DNA from: Dechloromonas denitrificans
GTDB lineage: Bacteria; Pseudomonadota; Gammaproteobacteria; Burkholderiales; Rhodocyclaceae
Direction: 5' to 3'
DNA: 64,000 bases
Assembly: GCF_020510665.1 (NCBI RefSeq)
Contig: NZ_CP075187.1
Span: forward strand, 2,532,501 to 2,596,500
Positions 1 to 9,909 of the stretch are shown here, one piece after another. The number at the start of each line of letters is the position of its first letter. Positions within the stretch are counted from its first letter, which is position 1. Position numbers and translations under genes: made by a program. A model generated the notes under the pieces. That model was not told the origin of the DNA, did not search any database, and saw only the letters and a program-made list of their open reading frames with translations.

Positions 1-413
1 CCATGTTCAGACAAGGTTTCACGTGCCCCGCCCTACTTTTCGCTAACTTAGTACCACGGATCTGTTTTCGAATACGGGGCTATCACCCACTACGGCCGGA
101 CTTTCCATTCCGTTCTTCTAACAGTTCCGCTATCACTAGCAGGCTCTTCCCCGTTCGCTCGCCACTACTAGGGGAATCTCGGTTGATTTCTTTTCCTCCG
201 GCTACTTAGATGTTTCAGTTCACCGGGTTCGCTTCAATATCCTATGTATTCAGATAAAGATGACCATTGCTGGCCGGGTTTCCCCATTCGGATATCGGGG
301 GATCAAAGCTTCATTGCCAGCTCCCCCCCGCTTTTCGCAGGCTTGCACGTCCTTCATCGCCTGTGATCGCCAAGGCATCCACCACATGCACTTAGTCGCT
401 TGATCCTATAACC
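1..413 (-). rRNA. 23S ribosomal RNA, 5' end (partial)
   Basis: The minus strand reads as the conserved start of bacterial 23S rRNA: GGTTATAGGATCAAGCGAC, then the segment ending in GATGAAGGACGTG. Only about the first 410 nt lie in the window; the gene continues past position 1. It follows 16S, tRNA-Ile and tRNA-Ala in the standard order. The mature 5' end is placed at about 411-413 by similarity and could be off by a few bases. Confidence 0.95.
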
Positions 414-499
414 TTGTCCTCTCTCGCGAGAGCGGCTACAGGCAAATCTTTGTGCGACCGTTATCCCGACTAAGAAATAACGATCGATGCAATCACAAC

Positions 500-532
500 G
501 TATTGCTAATGCCTCATCAGCATCAGCAATAC
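500..532 (-). other. 16S-23S spacer stem-loop
   Basis: The arms GTATTGCTAATGC (500-512) and GCATCAGCAATAC (520-532) pair with one mismatch around a short loop. The hairpin lies in the spacer between tRNA-Ala and 23S. It is probably a structural or processing element of the precursor rRNA. Confidence 0.5.
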
Positions 533-546
533 AACCTTCTTCCAAT

Positions 547-559
547 TTGTTAAAGAGCG
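547..559 (-). promoter_or_regulatory. boxA antitermination element in the 16S-23S spacer
   Basis: The minus strand reads CGCTCTTTAACAA, close to the boxA consensus TGCTCTTTAACA of rRNA operons. It sits upstream of 23S, where a second boxA is expected for NusB/NusE antitermination. Confidence 0.7.
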
Positions 560-613
560 TGGCATTTCGTTTCCAAAAGCCAAAGATAAACAGCCATGCT
601 TATCTTTAGGTTT

Positions 614-689
614 TGGTGGAGGATAACGGGATCGAACCGTTGACCCCCTGCTTGCAAAGCAGGTGCTCTCCCAGCTGAGCTAATCCCCC
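614..689 (-). tRNA. tRNA-Ala (TGC)
   Basis: A 76-nt cloverleaf on the minus strand, starting GGGGGATTAGCTC and ending in an encoded CCA. The anticodon loop TTTGCAA gives anticodon TGC. It occupies the usual spacer position between tRNA-Ile and 23S and is cut from the rRNA precursor. Confidence 0.97.
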
Positions 690-701
690 GTGTTTAGACG
701 T

Positions 702-778
702 TGGTGGGTCTGGTTGGAATCGAACCAACGACCCCCGCCTTATCAAGACGGTGCTCTAACCGACTGAGCTACAGACCC
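702..778 (-). tRNA. tRNA-Ile (GAT)
   Basis: A 77-nt cloverleaf on the minus strand, starting GGGTCTGTAGCTC and ending in CCA, with the anticodon loop TTGATAA (GAT). It is the first tRNA after 16S in the spacer, as in most proteobacterial rRNA operons. Confidence 0.97.
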
Positions 779-796
779 TCGTCTGTTGCCACTACT

Positions 797-821
797 GAAC
801 AACCGATAGGTTGTGGGTGCC
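797..821 (-). other. 16S precursor processing stem, 3' arm
   Basis: The sequence just downstream of 16S is complementary over about 24 nt, with a one-base bulge, to 2491-2514 upstream of 16S. The two flanks would form the long stem that RNase III cuts in precursor 16S. Confidence 0.65.
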
Positions 822-835
822 AGAGATGCTTTCTC

Positions 836-2376
<1,541 letters not shown>

Positions 2377-2490
2377 AATCCAAAACACTCGCAATTCACT
2401 GACGGTAGAATTTTTACTTCTACCTCGATGGATCTCTCCATCCGTGTGATTGCCTTAATACTTTTTGCGACTTGCGTCGCTTCGCATCAA

Positions 2491-2514
2491 GGCACCCACA
2501 CCTATCGGTTGTTC
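2491..2514 (-). other. 16S precursor processing stem, 5' arm
   Basis: This arm reads GGCACCCACACCTATCGG... on the plus strand and is the partner of 797-821. It brackets 16S, as expected for an RNase III processing stalk. Confidence 0.65.
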
Positions 2515-2517
2515 AAA

Positions 2518-2530
2518 TTTTTAAAGATCG
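2518..2530 (-). promoter_or_regulatory. boxA-like antitermination element in the 16S leader
   Basis: The minus strand reads CGATCTTTAAAAA just upstream of the 16S processing stem. It resembles the rRNA leader boxA (TGCTCTTTAACA) but matches less well than the spacer copy at 547-559. Confidence 0.45.
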
Positions 2531-2680
2531 CTACCGCGCCGTTTCTTTCGATTCGTCTGCAGCAGAGAAGCGAGATTATGAAGCACTTCCTACATCTCGT
2601 CAAGCACTTTCTCACTTCTTTTTTCCTACCAACTTCTCCTTCCCTTCCGCCGGAAACCCCGGCAGCAGCGAAGAGGGCGA

Positions 2681-2708
2681 ATTATATACACACTAAAAGC
2701 GCAGTCAA
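2681..2708 (-). promoter_or_regulatory. rRNA operon promoter
   Basis: On the minus strand a TTGACT -35 (complement of 2703-2708) and a TATAAT -10 (complement of 2681-2686) are 16 nt apart, followed by a GC-rich discriminator (TCGCCCTC). A/T-rich sequence upstream (about 2709-2745) could act as an UP element. The roughly 400-nt stretch 2377-2774 holds only this promoter and the rRNA leader; I see no gene in it. Confidence 0.75.
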
Positions 2709-2774
2709 CTACTTTGTGAAAACAATCCGAATTTTTCGTCCGCTATATATATGCACACTCATGCAATCGAAAAA

Positions 2775-3653
2775 TCAGAGGGTTTTCATTGCCAGAAACT
2801 CATCCACCAACCTAGCGAGAACATCTTCCTCATCCTCTGTGGTCAAACCAAGTATTTCAGCAACCATTTTCACTTTACCTGCATTGATTCGACGCCGCGC
2901 CGGATTGATCGGCGCCACTTTCTCGGAGAGCCCTACCTCACCATTGACTTCATCGCCCCGCTCCGCTTCTTCACGAGCGTATTTAGGTGAGGCTTTTTTT
3001 CTCGATCGCCCCCCCTCCTCAAGCAGAACATCATCGATTACCTGGCGCGACAACTTTTCCCCTGCAGGCAGTTGTGCCGCCTTGGCAATCAGACTCTCGG
3101 CCTTCGCTTCATTTTTTTGCGCCAACTTTTCCAGACGGACAGCAGCCCCCGTCCCCGATATCCGCCCTTCTTCCAACAGCGCATTAACCTTAGGCGAAAG
3201 ATTGGCAGCAGCAGTCGCCTGGACCAGCCAGGCTTTTTTGCGCCCGAACACTTCGGCAGCATCACTTTCCTGCCCAAAACCATCAACAATTCGCTGAATG
3301 GCTCTTGAGGAATCGCGAGACTCAAGCGGGACTCGCAAACCACTTCCCATATTCTCGAATACCTGGATCGCCAGCAGCTCATCCGCCTGACAGGCATGAA
3401 TCACCACCGGAACCAACTTCTCACCAGCCAGAATAGCTGCACGGCGGCGGCGCTCACCGACAACAAGCACATGACGCCCTGCGGCATCAGCCGGCTGAAC
3501 AACGAGCGGATGAATGACTCCATGGCGCCGAATCGACGTAGCCAGCATTTCAAGCGCCGCCTCATCGACATGACGCCGCGGATGATCCGAATGCGGATCA
3601 AGCAGACCAACATCGATCATTTGAAAAACAGGAATGGTGTCCTTGAAAGACAT
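2775..3653 (-). CDS. ParB/Spo0J/RepB-family DNA-binding protein (orphan)
   Basis: A 292-aa protein with an N-terminal ParB domain at about residues 10-110. It keeps the nucleotide-binding box GERRRRAA (ParB CTPase box II). The next box, normally ENLQRxDL, reads ENMGSGLRVPL, so the arginine-patch motif is altered. A helix-turn-helix region follows at about 120-190 and a charged C-terminal part probably dimerises. The ATG has GGAG about 6 nt upstream. No parA gene is adjacent; the only ParA-like gene here is 41 kb away at 44.7 kb. Known relatives bind centromere-like sites of chromosomes, plasmids or integrative elements. This looks like an orphan or plasmid-type copy rather than the chromosomal parB, which usually sits beside parA and gidB. 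The family call is firm; the role is unknown. Confidence 0.8.
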   Translation of the reverse strand: MSFKDTIPVFQMIDVGLLDPHSDHPRRHVDEAALEMLATSIRRHGVIHPLVVQPADAAGRHVLVVGERRRRAAILAGEKLVPVVIHACQADELLAIQVFENMGSGLRVPLESRDSSRAIQRIVDGFGQESDAAEVFGRKKAWLVQATAAANLSPKVNALLEEGRISGTGAAVRLEKLAQKNEAKAESLIAKAAQLPAGEKLSRQVIDDVLLEEGGRSRKKASPKYAREEAERGDEVNGEVGLSEKVAPINPARRRINAGKVKMVAEILGLTTEDEEDVLARLVDEFLAMKTL

Positions 3654-3720
3654 GGCAGCTCCACCGCAGGTTTGCTTAAATTCGGAAATTCTCTTTTAGC
3701 CAGCCAACAAAGACCGAGCC

Positions 3721-3762
3721 AAAAACAAAAAAAGGACCAACAGCACAAGGCGGTTGATCCTT
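3721..3762 (-). terminator. Rho-independent terminator of tRNA-fMet
   Basis: On the minus strand a 10-bp stem (AAGGATCAAC / GTTGGTCCTT, one U-G pair) is followed by TTTTTTGTTTTT. It lies directly downstream of tRNA-fMet and separates it from the ParB-like gene. Confidence 0.8.
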
Positions 3763-3773
3763 CATTAGTCTTT

Positions 3774-3849
3774 TGGTTGCGGGAGCAGGACTTGAACCTG
3801 CGACCTTCGGGTTATGAGCCCGACGAGCTGCCAACTGCTCCATCCCGCG
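3774..3849 (-). tRNA. Initiator tRNA-fMet (CAT)
   Basis: A 76-nt cloverleaf on the minus strand with anticodon loop CTCATAA. It shows the initiator hallmarks: an unpaired C1-A72 at the acceptor end and three G-C pairs at the base of the anticodon stem (GGG/CCC). CCA is encoded. It has its own promoter (3866-3894) and terminator (3721-3762). Confidence 0.95.
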
Positions 3850-3865
3850 TCCGTCAGAGCTCACT

Positions 3866-3894
3866 ATTATGGGTTACTACTTGGGGGAACGCAA
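3866..3894 (-). promoter_or_regulatory. Promoter of tRNA-fMet
   Basis: On the minus strand TTGCGT (complement of 3889-3894) and CATAAT (complement of 3866-3871) are 17 nt apart. The -10 ends about 16 nt before the tRNA 5' end. Confidence 0.6.
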
Positions 3895-3916
3895 GAACAA
3901 TATGAATTGACGCGAA

Positions 3917-6406
3917 CTAGCGATGCCCCTGCCCTGCTCTAAGTTGCGCAATCCTGCGCGTGATTTGCTCAGCCCGGCGCTTTCCATCCTTAAGTTGCTG
4001 GCCGCTCATCAAAACCTCGGCATGCTCGCGATTTGCTTGCGCAGCTTCATTACCGGCAGCTGCTGCCGCAGCAAACCAGGCATAAGCCTCCGCCAGATCG
4101 ACTTTTCCAAGCCTGCCCGTTGCATGCGCCAGACCCAAGCGGGTTTGGGCAATCGGAATTCCCTGCTCGGCAACCTTTTCAAGCCACACGACAGCCTCTG
4201 CATAGTTCTGAGGAACACCTTGGCCTTTTTCGAGCATCAACGCCAGGTTGTATTGCGACTCCACGTCCCCTTGCTCAGCAGCCTTGCGCCACCAATGAAC
4301 TGCCTCGCCATGATTTTGCATGCCACCGCCCCCCGTGGACAACAGCACGGCAAGTGCTGCCTGAGCGGGCGGAAAGCCTGCCTGCGCCGACTGGCGATAC
4401 CAGCGGACGGCCTGCCCGAAATCCTGCCTCTGGCCTTTATCGCCATCCACAAAAATTTTCCCGAGTGCCCATTGGGCTTTGGGATCACCTGCCTCAGCGG
4501 CCCGCATGCACCACTCAAAACTGTTCTCATCTTCCTCGCCAAGAGCCTTCGACTCTCCGGAAGCACTATTCAATGGAACAGCCTGGCTGCCCTCGCCGGC
4601 CATGCTAGCGAAAAGTGCAGATACGGCCTCTGGATCCCGGCGCGTCAACTCGGCCAATTTGGCCAACGCTGCTTTATGTCCCTGAGCCGCTGCCAGCAAA
4701 TACCAGTTCAGCGACTCGGCATCGAGAAGGCCTCCCTCCCGGTCAACCAGCCAATCGGCCCAAAAATGCTGACCTGCCGAAACCCCTTCCTCTGCCGCCT
4801 GCCGGAACCAGACTTGCGCATCGGGCGACTTTTTTCTGGCGAGCAAAGCGAGCATCGCAACCATCGGTCGGCTATCAATGGCTCGCTCCATTGCACGCGC
4901 ATACCACTGCTCGGCATGCCGGTCGGCCGTCGCTCCGCCACCTTTCTCAAATAATTGCCCCAAGTAAAGCTGAGCGTCGGAATCGCCTTGTTCTGCCGCC
5001 TTCAGCCACCACGATGCAGCTTGCCGATTATCTTTCGGAACGCCTTCGCCTCGCGCATAAAGCGATCCCAAGACACGCTGGGACTGTGCGAAGCCTTGCT
5101 TGGCAGCCGACCGGTACCAGGCAACAGCCTGCTCCAGACTATCGGCGACATCGCGTTGCGCCATATAGGCATCGGCAACCGCATGCTGTGCCTCAAGTGA
5201 TCCTTTTTCTGCAGCGAGCATGTACCAGAACAGCGACTCCTGCAGATTTTGTGCCGTCCCCTGCCCCGTCGCCAGACGATGACCGATGCGGCACTGAGCA
5301 TCTGTCACCCCCTCCTCGGCTGCCCGGCGGTACCACTGCGTCGTCATACTGACGGATTCGCGGTCAAGCAGTTGCGCGAGAGCCATCAGTGCCCCGGCCT
5401 CACCTTGCTGACTGGCCGCCAGCAAATAGCCAAGCGCCTTGTCAAAGTCAGGCTCAAAACCAAGCCCGCCGGCATAAAGCTTGCCGAGCGCCAGTTGCGC
5501 CTCCGGATTGCCATGTTCGGCCGCTCGCTGATACATCTCAACGGCAAGGATCGGGCGCTCGTCCTCATACAAACGAGCGAGGCGCAACTGAGCGCGCAAA
5601 TCCCCCTGATCAGCCGCCTTCAAATACCAGTTTTCCGCCGTCAGCGGGTCGGCAGCGACACCGAGCCCCTGCTCGTACATCACCCCCAGCTGATATTGAG
5701 CCTCGCCATCCCCCTGCTCGGCCGCCCGACTCAACCAGGAAACGGCCTGACGGTTATCCTTGGCAACGCCTTCGCCACGCGCGTACATCAAACCCAGCTG
5801 GGATTGGGCGGCAGCAAATCCCTGACGTGCGGCCTTACGGTACCAGGCGACGGCCTGCACCAGGTCCTGAACCACGCCCTTGCCACTTTGGTACTGCGTG
5901 CCAATAATGTATTGGGCGGAAGGGGCGCCATTTTCTGCCGCCTTCTGGTACCAATCAGCAGCCCGTCCCTGATCAGCACCACTCCCTGAAGCCAGACGGG
6001 CGCCCACCATCAGCTGGGCTTCAACGACACCTTTTTCGGCGGCCTTTTCGAAGCAGCTATTGGCAAAATCCTCTTGCGGGACGCTCAGCATCTGGCCAAG
6101 CTTGAACAAGGCGCGTGAGTTGCCTCGCTCCGAGGCTTTCAGATACCACGAGAGCGCTTCGCGAATGTCGCGGTCAACCCCTTGCCCCATGGCATATTTG
6201 CCGGCCAGGATGTATTGCGCGGCAGAAACGCCCTTGTCGGCAGCCTTGCGATACCAATATAGCGCCTGGTTAAAATCCTGCTCGACACCGACGCCATTCG
6301 CATACATCAAACCCAGGCTGTACTGTGCCTTGCCTTGTCCGGCCTCAGCTGCTCGCCGAGTTTCCCGGAAGGCTTCGTGATCTTTGCTGGCAGGCTGGAA
6401 ACTCAC
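3917..6406 (-). CDS. Sel1-repeat (TPR-like) protein
   Basis: An 829-aa protein made almost wholly of about twenty Sel1-like repeats of 36 aa. Each carries the pattern W-Y-R-x-A-A-x-x-G-x-x-x-A-Q-x-x-L-G-x-x-Y-x-x-G. No signal peptide or membrane segment is visible. Sel1 arrays form alpha-helical solenoids that act as protein-binding scaffolds. The start is GTG at 6406 with a weak ribosome site. It lies 24 nt after the HlyD-like gene and is the last gene of the secretion block, so it may be a cytoplasmic adaptor or regulator for the exporter. That role is inferred from position only. The stop is 67 bp before tRNA-fMet. Confidence 0.85.
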   Translation of the reverse strand: MSFQPASKDHEAFRETRRAAEAGQGKAQYSLGLMYANGVGVEQDFNQALYWYRKAADKGVSAAQYILAGKYAMGQGVDRDIREALSWYLKASERGNSRALFKLGQMLSVPQEDFANSCFEKAAEKGVVEAQLMVGARLASGSGADQGRAADWYQKAAENGAPSAQYIIGTQYQSGKGVVQDLVQAVAWYRKAARQGFAAAQSQLGLMYARGEGVAKDNRQAVSWLSRAAEQGDGEAQYQLGVMYEQGLGVAADPLTAENWYLKAADQGDLRAQLRLARLYEDERPILAVEMYQRAAEHGNPEAQLALGKLYAGGLGFEPDFDKALGYLLAASQQGEAGALMALAQLLDRESVSMTTQWYRRAAEEGVTDAQCRIGHRLATGQGTAQNLQESLFWYMLAAEKGSLEAQHAVADAYMAQRDVADSLEQAVAWYRSAAKQGFAQSQRVLGSLYARGEGVPKDNRQAASWWLKAAEQGDSDAQLYLGQLFEKGGGATADRHAEQWYARAMERAIDSRPMVAMLALLARKKSPDAQVWFRQAAEEGVSAGQHFWADWLVDREGGLLDAESLNWYLLAAAQGHKAALAKLAELTRRDPEAVSALFASMAGEGSQAVPLNSASGESKALGEEDENSFEWCMRAAEAGDPKAQWALGKIFVDGDKGQRQDFGQAVRWYRQSAQAGFPPAQAALAVLLSTGGGGMQNHGEAVHWWRKAAEQGDVESQYNLALMLEKGQGVPQNYAEAVVWLEKVAEQGIPIAQTRLGLAHATGRLGKVDLAEAYAWFAAAAAAGNEAAQANREHAEVLMSGQQLKDGKRRAEQITRRIAQLRAGQGHR

Positions 6407-6430
6407 GGAAAGACCGTAGCAGGCTGAAGA

Positions 6431-7792
6431 TCAGGGTTCGCGAACCGACTCATCAAGCGCCCGGACCAACGGCCAGATGAGGTAGGAAATGACCGATCGT
6501 TTGCCGACAACGATTTCTGCGGTCAACGTCATGCCGGGCAGCAATCTGGCTTGCTCAGGCATCTTGCGCAAACGCGTCTGGTTCAAACGAACCCGGCTCG
6601 TATAGAAAGCCTCCATACCAGAGGAAGGGTCGGCTTCACGCCGGAAGGCATCCTCGCTGATCGTGCTCAAGGCCCCCTCCAGCCCGCCGTGACGCTGAAA
6701 CGGATAAGCATCGAGTTTGACATGTGCAGCATCGCCCACCTTGATGTAGCCAATATCAGCCGAATCAATTTTGACCTCGGCCTCCAGGTCGCCGCCAATC
6801 GGCACCAGCGTAAACATCGGCTCGGCCGCCCTGGCCACGGAGCCCGTCGACAATTTGGCAATTTCGAGCACAACCGCATCAGCCGGTGAATTCAGAACAA
6901 CCAGTTGATTTCTCTTATCCGCTTTTTGCAACTGCTCGACGACATTACCGCGCTCACGCGAAATGGCCAGCAACTCTTCCATGATTTTCTGGCGCCAGCC
7001 GGTTTCGAAGGAGACCTTTTCTGCCTCCAGCGCCCCCAACTCCTTGCGCAATTCCTGCGCCCGATTTTGTGCCCCCTGCATGTTTCGCTCGGCATCGATC
7101 AAGCGGTCCTGAGCCTCCAGCAGACGGGCGCGAACGGCATATTTCTGGGCAACCAGCTCGCTCTGCATCGATTCCATGTCACGCAGGACACGAACGCGCG
7201 AAGACAAACCCTGTTGTTCGCCGCGGTTGGTCTCGATTGCGGCGCGGACCCGGGCAATCGCCTCTTCGAAGCGTTTGCTCTGCGAACCAAAGCTTGCCCG
7301 GCGCTCTTCGGCCAGTCGGTTTTGCAACAAGGTATCGGCATCCTTGACGTCGGCAACCACAATCGGCTTGCCGGACAACTCAGCCTCGAGACGCGCTAGC
7401 TGATTTTCCAGGCTATGCAAGCGCGAACGCAACTGGGTTTCATCCGCCTCGGTAAAGGTGGGATCCAGGGTTGCAAGACGCTCCCCCTTCTTGACCACTT
7501 GCCCGACCCGGACATTGATGCCTTGAATGATGGCCGTTTCTAGTGGCTGCACAATAATATTGGGCAAGGGCGTGATCAGCCGGCCACGCGCCGTAACGAC
7601 AAGATCGGTTTCAGACAGCGAGGCCCAGAGCAAAAATGAAATCAGCGCGGCCAACAGAACGTGAACGGTGATCCGTGCCGAACGCGGCAGCGGTCGACGC
7701 TCGATTTCATCGGCATCCGGCAGGAATTCGATGGCCGTGTCTGCGGACTTGTCTTTTTTCGCGCTCACAGATGGCTTGTCTGCTGGTTCCAT
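6431..7792 (-). CDS. Type I secretion membrane-fusion protein (HlyD family)
   Basis: A 453-aa periplasmic adaptor that would bridge the inner-membrane ABC transporter and the outer-membrane factor. A short acidic cytoplasmic tail precedes one membrane helix at about 40-60 (VLLAALISFLLWASL). A lipoyl/barrel part follows (VTARGRLI, VKKGERLATLDPT at about 100-112). Next come a long alpha-helical coiled coil at about 130-300 and a C-terminal beta-barrel with the HlyD-type ending GMTLTAEIVVGKRS. The length is typical. The ATG at 7792 overlaps the end of the transporter gene by 28 bp; a GTG at 7768 would give a 4-bp overlap. Close coupling to the transporter and outer-membrane factor shows a complete type I secretion system. 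Confidence 0.93.
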   Translation of the reverse strand: MEPADKPSVSAKKDKSADTAIEFLPDADEIERRPLPRSARITVHVLLAALISFLLWASLSETDLVVTARGRLITPLPNIIVQPLETAIIQGINVRVGQVVKKGERLATLDPTFTEADETQLRSRLHSLENQLARLEAELSGKPIVVADVKDADTLLQNRLAEERRASFGSQSKRFEEAIARVRAAIETNRGEQQGLSSRVRVLRDMESMQSELVAQKYAVRARLLEAQDRLIDAERNMQGAQNRAQELRKELGALEAEKVSFETGWRQKIMEELLAISRERGNVVEQLQKADKRNQLVVLNSPADAVVLEIAKLSTGSVARAAEPMFTLVPIGGDLEAEVKIDSADIGYIKVGDAAHVKLDAYPFQRHGGLEGALSTISEDAFRREADPSSGMEAFYTSRVRLNQTRLRKMPEQARLLPGMTLTAEIVVGKRSVISYLIWPLVRALDESVREP

Positions 7793-9909
7793 AGCTGTTG
7801 ATAGGTTTCACAACGCCCCAGCAACTCCTGATGCGTCCCACAATCGGCCAGATGGCCGCGCTGCATGACGAGAATCGCGTGAGCATTGACCAGGGTCGAC
7901 AGACGGTGCGAAATCATCACCACGGTTCGACCAACGGCAATTTGTGAAAGGTTCTTGATGAAGATGGCCTCGCTCTCAGGGTCCAGCGCACTGGCAGCTT
8001 CGTCGAGAATGAGGATACGCGGTTTGGCAAGCAGCGAACGGGCAATCGATAGGCGCTGTTTCTGCCCGCCACTCAGGTTCGAGGCATTTTCTTCGAGGAT
8101 CGTGTCGTACCCTTGCGGCATCCGCTCGATAAACTCGTCGGCGCCAGCAGCGCGAGCTGCCGCAACGATCTCCTCGAACGAAGCATCCGGCTTGGTCATG
8201 GTCAGGTTTTCACGCACCGAACCGCGGAACAAGAAATTTTCCTGCAACACGACACCGACCTGACGACGCAAATGGGCCAGATCGATCTCCCGCGCATCCA
8301 CCCCATCGAAACGGATAATCCCTTCCTGGACCGGGTAAAGCCCCTGGATCAGTTTGGTCAGCGTCGTCTTGCCCGAGCCGCTACGGCCGACAATACCAAC
8401 CACGGCCCCCGGCGGAATGGTGAATTTGGCACGATCAAGTGCGGTGGCACTCGAACCGGGATAACGGAAAGTCACGTCATCGAACGAGATCTCGCCAACC
8501 AGTTGCGGACGCAGCCCCGCCGCACCACCACGCCCTTCGGAAGGCCGATTCATGACCTCACCGAGCATGCGAACCGAGAGCGCCGTCTGCTGATATTCGT
8601 TGATCAGCCCGACAATCTGGATCAGCGGATTGACGACCCGCCCGGACAGCATCTGGAAAGCAATCAGTACACCGACCGTCATCGTATGGTCGAAAACCCC
8701 TTGCGCACCGACGACAATGATCGTGATCGGCATCAATTTACCGAGGAAATCAGTAATGGCCGCACCCGTAATCGAAATCTGACCGACCCTGAAATGGGTT
8801 GTGATCGCTTCGGCCGACAACTGGTCCCAGATTCGGCGCTGGGTGGGTTCGATGGCCAGCGCCTTCACCGTCCGCATGCCATGCACGGTTTCAACCAGCA
8901 GCGACTGACGCTTGCCTTCGGCCGAATACAAGGCATCGAGCCGGCGCCGATAGGTCGGCAGCAGGCCGGCAATGATCGCTGCGATCAGCAGGGTAAAACC
9001 GAGAACGATGGTGGCCAGCTTGACCGAATAGGCGAAAAGCAGCGGCAAAAAGATCAGCAATGCGGACGCATCGAGCGCCGTGAAGAACAAACGCCCGGTC
9101 AGAAAATTACGGATGCTTTCAAGTTGCTGCATGTGGCGGGTAACGACACCGGCCGAATTGGACTCGAAATAATCGATTGGCAGCGAAAGCAGCTTGCCGA
9201 AGGTCCGGCGCGTCAGTTGCATGTCGATCTTGTTGGTTGCGGCAAGCAACAGGAACTGGCGCAGATAAACAAAGGTCGAGTCAAAAACCAGGGCGATGAT
9301 CACCCCCACCGTCAGCACCCAGAGCGTCGAACTGCTCTGGTGAACCAGCACCTTGTCGATGACTGCCTGGAAAAACATCGGTGAAGCCAGGGCCAGCAGA
9401 TTCATCGCGATAGCAGCCAGGGCGATGTCGCGGAAAGCCGATTTCTGCTTGAGAATTTCCGGAATGAACCAGCGCAGGCTGAACGGCTGCCCAGGGTCAG
9501 AAAGCGAATGCGTGCGCTTGATGAAAATGACATCACCATCCCAGCGACTGCAAAACTCGTTTTGCCCGAGCAGGATGACATCAGCCATGTCTGCGGTCGG
9601 GTCGAGCACGGCGACCTTCTTTTCACCTTCCTCGGTCCGCACACCGACCAGAATCATGCCGCTTCCTGCGGTCAACCTGAGCAGGATAGGAAAAACGCCT
9701 TCCTGTGCAAAGAGGCCTTCCCAGGACAGCTTGTCGGCCTTGGCCTTGAGGCCGATCTCGGTCGCCATGCGCAGCAGCATCGCACCTTCCGGCTCTTCGT
9801 CGGCCAGCGCGTAATCGTGAATCAGGCGATCAGGGCTGACCGCCAGGCCATGATGCTGTGCAATTGCCGCCAGACATTGAACGATGGTGTGAGGGAACTT
9901 ATCGGACAT
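7765..9909 (-). CDS. Type I secretion ABC transporter (HlyB-like, degenerate C39 domain)
   Basis: A 714-aa exporter. Residues 1-130 form a C39-peptidase-like domain in which the catalytic DCG cysteine motif is missing (HTIVQCLAAI at the equivalent place). It should therefore bind substrate without cleaving it, as in HlyB. Residues about 150-440 hold six membrane helices. The ATPase has Walker A GRSGSGKTT (about 505), signature LSGGQ (about 610), Walker B ILILDEAAS (about 629) and the H-loop histidine (about 667). It overlaps the outer-membrane factor gene by 11 bp and the HlyD gene by 28 bp. A non-cleaving transporter implies substrates recognised by an uncleaved C-terminal signal. The three giant proteins upstream on the same strand are the obvious candidates. 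Confidence 0.95.
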   Translation of the reverse strand: MSDKFPHTIVQCLAAIAQHHGLAVSPDRLIHDYALADEEPEGAMLLRMATEIGLKAKADKLSWEGLFAQEGVFPILLRLTAGSGMILVGVRTEEGEKKVAVLDPTADMADVILLGQNEFCSRWDGDVIFIKRTHSLSDPGQPFSLRWFIPEILKQKSAFRDIALAAIAMNLLALASPMFFQAVIDKVLVHQSSSTLWVLTVGVIIALVFDSTFVYLRQFLLLAATNKIDMQLTRRTFGKLLSLPIDYFESNSAGVVTRHMQQLESIRNFLTGRLFFTALDASALLIFLPLLFAYSVKLATIVLGFTLLIAAIIAGLLPTYRRRLDALYSAEGKRQSLLVETVHGMRTVKALAIEPTQRRIWDQLSAEAITTHFRVGQISITGAAITDFLGKLMPITIIVVGAQGVFDHTMTVGVLIAFQMLSGRVVNPLIQIVGLINEYQQTALSVRMLGEVMNRPSEGRGGAAGLRPQLVGEISFDDVTFRYPGSSATALDRAKFTIPPGAVVGIVGRSGSGKTTLTKLIQGLYPVQEGIIRFDGVDAREIDLAHLRRQVGVVLQENFLFRGSVRENLTMTKPDASFEEIVAAARAAGADEFIERMPQGYDTILEENASNLSGGQKQRLSIARSLLAKPRILILDEAASALDPESEAIFIKNLSQIAVGRTVVMISHRLSTLVNAHAILVMQRGHLADCGTHQELLGRCETYQQLWNQQTSHL

